From: JBKQWK01 sp052139595
GTDB lineage: Bacteria > Actinomycetota > Thermoleophilia > UBA2241
Assembly: GCA_052139595.1 (NCBI GenBank)
Contig: JBKQWK010000138.1
Span: forward strand, 1 to 5,176
Direction of reading: 5' to 3'
DNA: 5,176 nt
The notes beneath the pieces are model-generated. The model worked only from the letters and a program-made list of their open reading frames with translations. It did not search any database and was not told the DNA's origin. This document shows, piece by piece, positions 1 to 4,476 of this stretch. Position numbers and translations under genes: made by a program. Position 1 is the first letter of the stretch. The number at the start of each line of letters is the position of its first letter.

Positions 1-1
1 A

Positions 2-61
2 ACCAGACAGCTCTCGAACTTGCGACTTGAAGTCCAGCGCCTGATCTTCATGCGATTATAA
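2..61 (+). CDS. Possible C-terminal end of an unidentified protein (partial)
   Basis: The reading frame starting at base 2 is open from the window edge to a TAA at 59-61. It gives 19 residues, TRQLSNLRLEVQRLIFMRL, with a helix-like pattern of hydrophobic and charged residues. Thirteen of its 19 third positions are G or C, as expected in this genome. If real, the gene enters from the left and converges on the minus-strand hydrolase gene, with the hairpin at 81-101 between them. The stretch is too short to assign a family. A competing reading is a minus-strand ORF starting with ATG at 51 and leaving the window (MKIRRWTSSRKF...), but it has no Shine-Dalgarno. Both readings are weak. Confidence 0.25.
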   Translation, partial: TRQLSNLRLEVQRLIFMRL

Positions 62-80
62 TAGCACAGCTCTAGCATCG

Positions 81-101
81 CGGCCTGGCATGACCAGGCC
101 G
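81..101. terminator. GC-rich hairpin between convergent genes, possible terminator without T-tract
   Basis: The arms CGGCCTGG (81-88) and CCAGGCCG (94-101) are perfectly complementary over 8 bp, with a 5-nt loop, CATGA. The hairpin lies 59 bp past the stop of the hydrolase gene (minus strand) and 19 bp past the possible plus-strand stop at 61. That is where a bidirectional terminator would be expected. Neither flank has a T-run, so this is not a classical intrinsic terminator. Hairpins without a U-tract have been proposed as terminators in high-GC bacteria. The role is inferred from position. Confidence 0.4.
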
Positions 102-160
102 TCACCCTCGCGAACGGATTCCCATCACACGGATTCAGCAACAGCAACCGCTGTGTTTGG

Positions 161-880
161 TCAGCGTTTGGCGCGGGCCTCGGCGACGATCGCGCGGGCT
201 CCTTGCGTGGATGGGTCGCCGTGGCCGAAGTACACGATGCGAGCCTCCAGTTTCTCGATCCGGGACAGCGATTCGTATGCCTGGTCGGTGGAGGTGTTCG
301 CGGCCTGGGGGGCGACGTGCGCGCCGGGCTCTCCGCTGACGATGTCGAGGTTGTTGATGGCGTCTCCGACGAACAGCGCGTCCTCGAATGGCGCGTAGAG
401 GACGCAGTGGCCCTCGGTATGCCCGGGGGTGTGAATCACTCGCAGTCGCCCTGGCACGTCGAGCTCGTCACCGTCGTCGAACGCGATGACCTCGGCGACC
501 TTGGACTGCTTGAATCCTCCGTTGGCGATCGTGTGTCGCAGCGCGCGCCAGCTGTGGGCGTGTTTGAGCATCGCGAGCATGGCCAGCGGCGATCCCTCGG
601 CGTGCTTGGCCCTGCCCTGCCGGGTGCGCTCGCTGTCTGCTCGGTGCACGTAGACCGGGATCCCGTGCGTCTGTTGCAGCTCGCCGGCGAATCCGACGTG
701 GTCGGGGTCGGCGTGGGTCAGGACGATCGCTTTGACGTCGTCGATCGAGCGGCCCATTTCGGCCAGGGCGGGCTCCAGGGTGTCGCGGTATCCGCTCAGG
801 CCTGCGTCGATGAGCGTGATTTCGCCATCTTGCTCGAGCAGGAAGAAGTGCCCGAATTCCGTTCCCATCATGCGGATCAT
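161..880 (-). CDS. MBL-fold metallo-hydrolase (HxDxDH variant)
   Basis: This 239-residue cytoplasmic protein has the metallo-beta-lactamase fold and no signal peptide. The motifs run in the usual order. The metal motif THADPDH supplies H56, D58, D60 and H61, with Asp in place of the second His of canonical HxHxDH. HTPGHTEGH supplies H154, VGD supplies D173, and FGHGD near the C-terminus supplies H220. These should hold one or two metal ions in the active site. Family members hydrolyse lactones, thioesters, beta-lactams and other substrates, so the substrate cannot be named. The start ATG (880-878) overlaps the exporter stop as ATGA. An AGGAGG lies 8 nt upstream (889-894), which favours this ATG over the Met codons at residues 4 and 5. 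The gene is the second of a two-gene operon with the MFS exporter, presumably under the divergent TetR. A role in degrading or modifying the exported compound is inference. Confidence 0.9.
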   Translation of the reverse strand: MIRMMGTEFGHFFLLEQDGEITLIDAGLSGYRDTLEPALAEMGRSIDDVKAIVLTHADPDHVGFAGELQQTHGIPVYVHRADSERTRQGRAKHAEGSPLAMLAMLKHAHSWRALRHTIANGGFKQSKVAEVIAFDDGDELDVPGRLRVIHTPGHTEGHCVLYAPFEDALFVGDAINNLDIVSGEPGAHVAPQAANTSTDQAYESLSRIEKLEARIVYFGHGDPSTQGARAIVAEARAKR

Positions 881-2370
881 CGGTGGGGCCTCCTGTTGGT
901 CTGGAGTCGGGTGAGGATCTCGTCGTCAGGCGCGACATCACCTGCGATCTGCACACGCAGTAACTTTCGCCTCATCACATGCGAAGGCAGGAGAAGCGCG
1001 GGAACGACGGCCAGCGCAACGAGGCCGAGCGACCACCAGAACGTGTGTGCAAAGGCGAGCGCAAGGCCGGCGGAGCCGTTTGCGTGAGCGACCATCTGCG
1101 TCTGCAGAATCACGGCGATCACGGCTGCCCCAAACGAGCCGCCGATCTGCTGCACGAGGCGCGTGGTGCTGGTTGCGTGCGGGATCCGATCAGAGCGCAG
1201 GCCCAGATAAGCGGTCGCCGTGACCGGAATGGTGAGCATCCCGACGCCGGCACCACGTACGACGAGGGAGCAAGCGAGGAGCAACTCACTGGTGTGCAGG
1301 CCGGCCTGCGTGTAGGCGAGGGTGCCGGCAACCGTGAGGGCCAAGCCGACCAGTACGATCGGCCGCGCCCCCATGCGGTCCGTAAGGCGACCAGCCAGAC
1401 CACGAGTCAGCAGCACGCCGGCTCCCTGTGGGGCGAGCAGCAGACCTGCCACCAAGGCACTCTGGCCGCGCAGCACCTGGAAGTAGAGAGGCATCAGGAG
1501 CATCCCCCCGTAGACGGCAAACCCGGACAGGAAGAGCAGACTGGTCGAAGCCGAGAACGAGCGCTTCCGAAAGAGCCGCAGATCGATGATTGGTTCGTGC
1601 GAGGTGTGCAGGGCATGGAAGACAAATGCCGCCAGTAGGGCGAGACCGAGCGCAAGGGGAACAAGAACGGCGCTGTGGGCAAAGCCGCCTTTTGTTGCGA
1701 CCTCGGTGAGCCCGTAGATCAGGGCCGCCACGGCCGGGGAGAGCAGCACCAGCCCCAGCACATCGAGGCGCTGGGCCGTCCCACGCCGGTCAGCGGGCAG
1801 GCTGCGCCAACCCCACAGCAGGCCAGCCACAGCAAAGGGAACGTTGACCCAGAAGATCCAATGCCAGTTCAGATGGCTGATGATCAGGCCACCGACGACA
1901 GGACCGAGCATGGGACCGATGAGCGCCGGCAGGGTGGCCAGGGCCATCGCCCTCCCGAGCGCGCGCCCGCCGGTTGCCTCCACGATGAGGTTCTGAAAGA
2001 CCGGCAGCATCAGTCCGGCGGCGGCGCCCTGCAGGACTCGAAAGGCGATCAGGCTGTCCATGTTCCAGGACAGGCCGCAGAGCACGGAGCCCGCCAAGAA
2101 CAGCCCGAGCGAGGCGAGCCACAGGCGCTTGCCACCGAAGCGCGCCATCGCCCAGCCACTGATCGGGATGACCATGGCAAAGGCCAACAAGAAGGCCGAC
2201 ATCACCCACTGGACGGTGGCGACCGAGGCCTGCAGGTCGCGGCCGATCGTCGCGACGGCCACGTTGACGATGGTGAGGTCCAGGACCGGAGCGATGAAGC
2301 CGACGAGCAGGACGGCGGTGAGCTTGACGAACGCCGGACCGAGGCGCTCGTTGTCGGGTTGATCAGCCAC
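877..2370 (-). CDS. DHA2-family MFS multidrug efflux transporter (EmrB/QacA type)
   Basis: This is an inner-membrane, proton-driven exporter of the drug:H+ antiporter-2 type. From the GTG at 2370 it is 497 residues, the usual size for a 14-helix member. Visible family motifs are LDLTIVNVA in helix 1 (D31), a motif-A-like GWAMARFGGKRLW after helix 2 (72-84), RVLQGAAAG with R111 (motif B), and GPMLGPVVGG (152-161, the antiporter motif C). WHWIFWVNVP (169-178) is typical of this subfamily. About 14 hydrophobic segments follow, then a short charged tail. The start is GTG because GGAGGAG (2379-2385) sits 8 nt upstream. An in-frame ATG at 2415 would add 15 non-hydrophobic residues and has no Shine-Dalgarno. 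It is first in an operon with the MBL hydrolase, divergent from a TetR gene. Substrates are unknown; members export dyes, antiseptics, antibiotics or fatty acids. Confidence 0.92.
   Translation of the reverse strand: MADQPDNERLGPAFVKLTAVLLVGFIAPVLDLTIVNVAVATIGRDLQASVATVQWVMSAFLLAFAMVIPISGWAMARFGGKRLWLASLGLFLAGSVLCGLSWNMDSLIAFRVLQGAAAGLMLPVFQNLIVEATGGRALGRAMALATLPALIGPMLGPVVGGLIISHLNWHWIFWVNVPFAVAGLLWGWRSLPADRRGTAQRLDVLGLVLLSPAVAALIYGLTEVATKGGFAHSAVLVPLALGLALLAAFVFHALHTSHEPIIDLRLFRKRSFSASTSLLFLSGFAVYGGMLLMPLYFQVLRGQSALVAGLLLAPQGAGVLLTRGLAGRLTDRMGARPIVLVGLALTVAGTLAYTQAGLHTSELLLACSLVVRGAGVGMLTIPVTATAYLGLRSDRIPHATSTTRLVQQIGGSFGAAVIAVILQTQMVAHANGSAGLALAFAHTFWWSLGLVALAVVPALLLPSHVMRRKLLRVQIAGDVAPDDEILTRLQTNRRPHR
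889..894 (-). promoter_or_regulatory. Shine-Dalgarno of the MBL hydrolase, inside the MFS 3' end
   Basis: AGGAGG on the minus strand lies 8 nt before the ATG at 880, within the last codons of the exporter gene. It fixes the hydrolase start. With the ATGA overlap, it supports translational coupling. Confidence 0.8.
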
Positions 2371-2378
2371 GGGTAGTG

Positions 2379-2385
2379 CTCCTCC
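2379..2385 (-). promoter_or_regulatory. Shine-Dalgarno setting the GTG start of the MFS gene
   Basis: GGAGGAG on the minus strand lies 8 nt upstream of GTG (2370-2368). This strong site outweighs the longer ATG start at 2415, whose upstream sequence has no purine-rich site. Confidence 0.8.
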
Positions 2386-2415
2386 GTTGCAAAGATGCGT
2401 CAGGGTCACTGACAT

Positions 2416-2446
2416 GAGACAAATAAGAGACGGTAACGACCATAAT
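2416..2446 (+). promoter_or_regulatory. Possible promoter of the TetR gene
   Basis: CATAAT (2441-2446) matches 5 of 6 consensus -10 bases and lies inside the palindrome. A weak GAGACA (2416-2421) lies 19 bp upstream as a possible -35. Transcription would start near 2453, giving a leader of about 45 nt. If correct, the repressor controls its own gene. Confidence 0.3.
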
Positions 2447-2454
2447 GTTATGGT
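2439..2454. promoter_or_regulatory. Candidate TetR operator (perfect 16-bp palindrome)
   Basis: ACCATAA-TG-TTATGGT has 7-bp perfect arms around a 2-bp centre. The symmetry continues imperfectly outward (TAACG on the left against ACGCTA on the right, with a one-base offset). It lies between the divergent TetR gene and MFS start, 44 bp upstream of the tetR ATG and 69 bp upstream of the MFS GTG. It overlaps candidate -10 elements for both directions. TetR dimers typically bind such palindromes in divergent promoters. Binding is inferred from position and symmetry. Confidence 0.7.
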
Positions 2455-2478
2455 ACGCTAGGTTCATTAGAGACGCAA
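2450..2478 (-). promoter_or_regulatory. Possible promoter of the MFS-hydrolase operon
   Basis: On the minus strand TTGCGT (2478-2473) and TACCAT (2455-2450) are separated by 17 bp. The -10 matches the consensus at 4 of 6 positions and the -35 at 3 of 6. The -10 overlaps the candidate operator, so bound repressor would block it. The match is weak, and the call rests mainly on spacing and position. Confidence 0.3.
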
Positions 2479-2497
2479 TCGTCCCCTAGGAATCGCG

Positions 2498-3091
2498 ATG
2501 ACACGGACCCCACGACAACCAGGCAAGGCGAGACGGCGGCGAGGCGCAACACTCGAGGCTGCGTTGCTCGAGGCGGCTTGGGATGAATTGATGGCGGTCG
2601 GCTATGCCTCGCTCACCATGGAGGGCGTGGCTGCTCGCGCCCGCGCCAACAAGTCGGTGATCTACCGGCGCTGGCGCACCCGGAGTGAACTCATGATGGC
2701 CGCGCTGCGCCACCACAAGACGTCAATCGAGGTCCCCGACACCGGCAGCCTACGGGGCGATGTGCTCGCCCTCCTACGCGCTCTCTCGGAACGCAACGTC
2801 GAACTTGCCGGGGTGATCGGCGTGCTGCAGGCGGAGTTCTACCAAGAAACCGGTCTCACCCCGGCGGCGCTCCGTGAGCGTATCCCGGGCGGCAATAGCG
2901 AGATCATGGAGCAGTTTCTTCGCCGGGCCATCGACCGTGGCGAGATCGACGCCGGTCGCATCACCCCGCGGATCGCCCGGCTGCCCATCGATCTCGTCCA
3001 CCATGAAATGACCATGACCCTCGCGCCGATGACCGAAGCGGCTCTTGTAGAGATCGTCGACACGATCTTCCTCCCGTTGCTTCGCCATTGA
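2498..3091 (+). CDS. TetR/AcrR-family transcriptional repressor
   Basis: This 197-residue protein is of normal family length. A basic N-terminal tail (KARRRR, residues 10-15) precedes the DNA-binding domain (about 18-65). The helix-turn-helix is LTMEGVAARARANKSVIYRRW (39-59), with the usual xIYRRW recognition-helix ending and a following RSELM. The C-terminal half is helical and divergent; it would form the dimer interface and ligand pocket. The start ATG has a modest AGGA (2488-2491) 6 nt upstream. Divergence from an efflux operon across a short region with a perfect palindrome strongly suggests it represses that operon, and probably itself, until a compound binds. The inducer cannot be deduced. 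The family assignment is firm; the target is inferred from context. Confidence 0.93.
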   Translation: MTRTPRQPGKARRRRGATLEAALLEAAWDELMAVGYASLTMEGVAARARANKSVIYRRWRTRSELMMAALRHHKTSIEVPDTGSLRGDVLALLRALSERNVELAGVIGVLQAEFYQETGLTPAALRERIPGGNSEIMEQFLRRAIDRGEIDAGRITPRIARLPIDLVHHEMTMTLAPMTEAALVEIVDTIFLPLLRH

Positions 3092-3203
3092 GGGCGGCAT
3101 CTCGTTTCCACGACTATGAGTACTTGAGAGCGCGTCCGCGACATGACGTGCCGTCCATTGATAGTCAGGTAGGCTGAAGAACGTAGTGAGAAACACAACT
3201 GGT

Positions 3204-3227
3204 GGTCGTTCGCGGCCTCTGTTTTTT
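3204..3227 (+). terminator. Possible intrinsic terminator of the TetR gene
   Basis: GGTCG (3204-3208), a TTCG loop and CGGCC (3213-3217) form a 5-bp stem with one wobble. TCTG and six Ts (3222-3227) follow. An upstream AGAAACA could pair with TGTTTTT and extend the structure. It lies 112 bp after the tetR stop. The stem is short and separated from the T-run by 4 nt, so efficiency is uncertain. Confidence 0.4.
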
Positions 3228-3255
3228 GGTGGTTCGAATCCACCAAGGTCATCAA
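3228..3255 (+). other. Orphan tRNA T-arm plus acceptor-like sequence
   Basis: GGTGG-TTCGAAT-CCACC (3228-3244) has the exact geometry of a tRNA T-arm, a 5-bp stem with a 7-nt TTCGAAT loop. AAGGTCA, T and CAA follow where the 3' acceptor strand, discriminator and CCA would be. No TGACCTT acceptor partner, D-arm or anticodon arm is found in the preceding 100 bases, so it is not a working tRNA. It could be a decayed tRNA end, an attachment-site remnant, or a chance palindrome (the stem extends to TTGGTGG/CCACCAA). Confidence 0.4.
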
Positions 3256-3276
3256 AGTGGACGGTTCGAACCAAGC

Positions 3277-3310
3277 AAAAAGCCCGCCATCTCAGCAGAG
3301 GTGTCAGGCT
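3277..3310 (-). terminator. Intrinsic terminator downstream of tRNA-Val
   Basis: Read on the minus strand, AGCCTG starts a hairpin that closes at CGGGCT over 30 nt. Eleven base pairs form, including one G-T wobble, with two internal mismatches and a TGCT loop. The stem runs directly into a five-T run (3281-3277). It begins 41 nt past the encoded CCA of tRNA-Val. This is a classical rho-independent terminator in the right place and orientation. Confidence 0.7.
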
Positions 3311-3351
3311 CCAAAAGTCGGCCATAAGCCACGTACTATAATGCTAATGCT

Positions 3352-3426
3352 TGGTGGGCAATGCTGGATTTGAACCAGCGACTTCCTGCGTGTGAAGCAG
3401 GCGCTCTCCCCCTGAGCTAATTGCCC
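3352..3426 (-). tRNA. tRNA-Val (anticodon CAC)
   Basis: On the minus strand a full cloverleaf is present. The acceptor is GGGCAAT paired with ATTGCCC. The D-arm is GCTC/GAGC. The anticodon stem CCTGC/GCAGG encloses loop TTCACAC with anticodon CAC (codon GUG). The variable loop is AAGTC and the T-arm is GCTGG-TTCAAAT-CCAGC. The discriminator is A, followed by an encoded CCA (3354-3352). All stems are perfectly paired. It is transcribed towards the terminator at 3277-3310. Confidence 0.97.
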
Positions 3427-3436
3427 ATCGGCGAAT

Positions 3437-3465
3437 AGGTTAACAGACAACGACGTTCAGGTGAA
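3437..3465 (-). promoter_or_regulatory. Possible tRNA-Val promoter
   Basis: On the minus strand TTCACC (3465-3460) and TAACCT (3442-3437) are exactly 17 bp apart. The -10 ends 10 bp before the mature 5' end, giving a very short leader. Matches are modest (4 of 6 and 3 of 6), but spacing and position suit a tRNA promoter. Confidence 0.35.
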
Positions 3466-3543
3466 CCGCTTGCGGGTGGCAACCGTTGGCAGATCGCTCG
3501 CTGCCTGCGGCCAAAGAATACTGGCAGTACGCAGTCATCCTTC

Positions 3544-3569
3544 CGCAGGCTGACGAAGTGTAGCCTGCG
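3544..3569. terminator. Hairpin downstream of tRNA-Ser(CGA), possible terminator
   Basis: CGCAGGCT (3544-3551) and AGCCTGCG (3562-3569) form a perfect 8-bp stem with a 10-nt loop. It begins 39 nt past the CCA end of tRNA-Ser(CGA), in the gap before tRNA-Val. No T-run follows on either strand, so it may instead be a processing or decay-protection structure. The rest of the 3427-3608 gap shows only the possible tRNA-Val promoter. Confidence 0.4.
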
Positions 3570-3608
3570 CCCCGATGGCTGGGCCGACTCGGGAAGGCAT
3601 GAGCATGT

Positions 3609-3701
3609 TGGCGGAGAGGGGGGGATTCGAACCCCCGAAGCGCCTCGCGACGCTTAACGGTTTTCGAGACCGCCGCTTTCAGCCAGCTCAGCCACCTCTC
3701 C
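3609..3701 (-). tRNA. tRNA-Ser (anticodon CGA)
   Basis: This is a class II tRNA on the minus strand. The acceptor is GGAGAGG/CCTCTCC and the D-stem GCT/AGC. The anticodon arm GCGGT-CTCGAAA-ACCGT gives anticodon CGA (codon UCG), with one G-U pair at the base of the stem. The long variable arm AAGCGTC-GCGA-GGCGCTT forms a 7-bp stem with a GNRA-type loop, as expected for serine. The T-arm is GGGGG-TTCGAAT-CCCCC. The discriminator is G and CCA is encoded (3611-3609). The structure is intact. Confidence 0.97.
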
Positions 3702-3713
3702 GCGATGGGGCGC

Positions 3714-3722
3714 AACGTACCA
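3714..3722 (-). promoter_or_regulatory. Possible extended -10 of tRNA-Ser(CGA)
   Basis: TGGTACGTT on the minus strand fits the TGnTAnnnT extended -10 pattern. It lies 12 bp before the mature 5' end of tRNA-Ser(CGA). No -35 is recognisable at 17 bp, so the call is tentative. Confidence 0.25.
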
Positions 3723-3795
3723 GGCACTGCCCCGAACGCGACTGAAGTCACGTCAAGTACGCGATTCATGTCACGTCAGCTGCTCGAGCGAGCCG

Positions 3796-3817
3796 CGCCG
3801 GCAAGGCGACGCCGGCG
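3796..3817. other. GC-rich hairpin between the two tRNA-Ser genes
   Basis: CGCCGGC (3796-3802) and GCCGGCG (3811-3817) are perfectly complementary over 7 bp around an 8-nt loop. It starts 19 nt past the CCA end of tRNA-Ser(GGA) on the minus strand. It could separate the two tRNA transcription units, but no T-run follows. Termination or RNA processing are both possible roles. Confidence 0.4.
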
Positions 3818-3836
3818 AAGTGCGCAAAGGCAAAAC

Positions 3837-3930
3837 TGGCGGAGAGGGTGGGATTCGAACCCACGAGACAGGTTACCCCCGTCTACACGATTTCCAGTCG
3901 TGCTCCTTGAGCCAACTCGGACACCTCTCC
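3837..3930 (-). tRNA. tRNA-Ser (anticodon GGA)
   Basis: This is a class II tRNA on the minus strand. The acceptor GGAGAGG/CCTCTCC is identical to that of its neighbour. The D-stem is TCC/GGA. The anticodon arm CACGA-CTGGAAA-TCGTG gives anticodon GGA (codons UCC and UCU). The variable arm AGACGGG-GGTAA-CCTGTCT forms a 7-bp stem with one wobble. The T-arm is GTGGG-TTCGAAT-CCCAC, the discriminator is G, and CCA is encoded (3839-3837). The gene follows tadA on the same strand, with its own -10 upstream. Confidence 0.97.
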
Positions 3931-3954
3931 GTGCCGCCGCTCGAGCGAAGAAAC

Positions 3955-3960
3955 AGTATA
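3955..3960 (-). promoter_or_regulatory. -10 element of tRNA-Ser(GGA)
   Basis: TATACT on the minus strand matches 5 of 6 consensus -10 bases. It lies 24 bp before the mature tRNA 5' end and stands out in a GC-rich stretch. The -35 region is weak (TTCGTC at 17 bp). It suggests the tRNA is transcribed independently of tadA. Confidence 0.45.
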
Positions 3961-3991
3961 AGGCACGGCCGCCGGTTGACGAAACGCTGCC

Positions 3992-4013
3992 GGCGCGCCG
4001 CTAGCGGCGCGCC
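3992..4013. terminator. Perfect 22-bp palindrome over the tadA stop codon, possible terminator
   Basis: GGCGCGCCGCT (3992-4002) is followed at once by its exact reverse complement (4003-4013). As RNA it can fold as a 9-bp, entirely G-C stem with a CTAG loop. The tadA stop TAG (4003-4001) and last codons lie inside it. Only a TTT follows within about 10 nt on the minus strand, so it is not a textbook terminator. It is the strongest hairpin in the tadA to tRNA-Ser gap. Confidence 0.5.
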
Positions 4014-4462
4014 TGAAAGAACTCCTGCAGCAGCTCGACCTGGTCACCGGCGAGCACATCGGGCGTGACCTCAACGCAGTGATTCAGGCGCGGATCGACG
4101 CAGACGTTATAGAGCGTGCCGGCGGCGCCGGCTTTGGGGTCGGCGGCACCATAGACGAGATGAGGGATGCGCGCCTGAATGATCGCTCCAGCGCACATGA
4201 TGCACGGTTCAAGGGTCACGTAGATGACCGTATTGAGCAGGCGCCAAGTGCCGATCTGCTTGGCCGCCTGTTCGATGGCGATCATCTCCGCGTGGGCGGT
4301 GGGACTGTTGCGGAGTTCGCGTTCATTGCCGGCGGCAGCGATGACCTCGCCGTCGAGCACGATGACGCAGCCGATCGGCACGTCCTCATGGCTCATGGCA
4401 CGGCGCGCCTCGCGCAGGGCCAGGCGCATGAAGTACTCGTGACGAGGAAACGTTTCAGCCAT
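4001..4462 (-). CDS. tadA: tRNA-specific adenosine deaminase TadA
   Basis: TadA converts adenosine to inosine at wobble position 34 of tRNA-Arg(ACG), letting one tRNA read CGU, CGC and CGA. It is a cytoplasmic zinc enzyme of the cytidine deaminase superfamily and acts as a homodimer. From the ATG at 4462 it is 153 residues, near full family length. The active site is complete: HAE (H57, E59) and PCIMC (C87, C90), where His and both Cys bind zinc and Glu shuttles protons. The family segments VPIGCVIV and GNERE (N46) precede these, and DPKAGAAGTLYNVC follows. A TTG at 4471 in the same frame would add three residues, but ATG is preferred. No clear Shine-Dalgarno is visible. The gene lies 71 bp upstream of tRNA-Ser(GGA); its target tRNA-Arg is not in the window. 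A plain cytidine or guanine deaminase is unlikely given these motifs. Confidence 0.95.
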   Translation of the reverse strand: MAETFPRHEYFMRLALREARRAMSHEDVPIGCVIVLDGEVIAAAGNERELRNSPTAHAEMIAIEQAAKQIGTWRLLNTVIYVTLEPCIMCAGAIIQARIPHLVYGAADPKAGAAGTLYNVCVDPRLNHCVEVTPDVLAGDQVELLQEFFQARR

Positions 4463-4470
4463 TGTTGCCA

Positions 4471-4476
4471 ACTATA
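4471..4476 (-). promoter_or_regulatory. Possible -10 of tadA, very close to its start
   Basis: TATAGT on the minus strand (5 of 6 consensus bases) ends 8 bp before the tadA ATG. Transcription would start at or within a few bases of the ATG, giving a leaderless or almost leaderless mRNA. That would agree with the missing Shine-Dalgarno. No -35 match is seen at 17 bp. Confidence 0.35.

Noticed and set aside
114..136. ACGGATTC direct repeat (114-121, 129-136)
   Set aside because: It is a two-copy 8-mer with no associated structure or gene, too short to separate from chance.
203..1087. Long plus-strand ORF (294 codons) opposite the hydrolase and exporter 3' end
   Set aside because: It is antisense to two genes with clear family motifs. 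The GC bias of those genes removes stops on the opposite strand, and the translation resembles no family.
979..2376. Plus-strand ORFs at 979-1638 and 1675-2376 opposite the MFS gene
   Set aside because: The translations are Gln/Arg/Gly/His-rich low-complexity shadows of a membrane protein gene. They have no convincing ribosome sites and no domain.
2371..2415. Longer MFS start at ATG 2415
   Set aside because: The extra 15 codons include the Shine-Dalgarno of the GTG at 2370, and the ATG itself has none. The GTG start also gives a normal short N-terminus before helix 1.
3228..3255. A complete fourth tRNA or a tmRNA 3' end
   Set aside because: No matching acceptor 5' strand, D-arm, anticodon arm or tmRNA features exist upstream. 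Only the T-arm part is present.
2774..3325. Minus-strand ORFs opposite and after tetR
   Set aside because: They overlap the TetR gene antisense. Their tails cross the T-arm-like sequence, which yields the misleading peptide GGFEPP typical of translated tRNA regions.
3782..3948. Ten-base repeat GCTCGAGCGA at 3782-3791 and 3939-3948 flanking tRNA-Ser(GGA), as possible insertion duplications
   Set aside because: It is largely the self-complementary CTCGAG core in GC-rich DNA. There is no mobile-element content between the copies, only an intact tRNA.
3440..4068. ORFs at 3440-3769, 3705-4004 and 3820-4068
   Set aside because: They run through the tRNA-Ser genes. Peptides such as RGFESPPLRQ and WDSNPRDRLP are the known artefact of translating tRNA T-arms.
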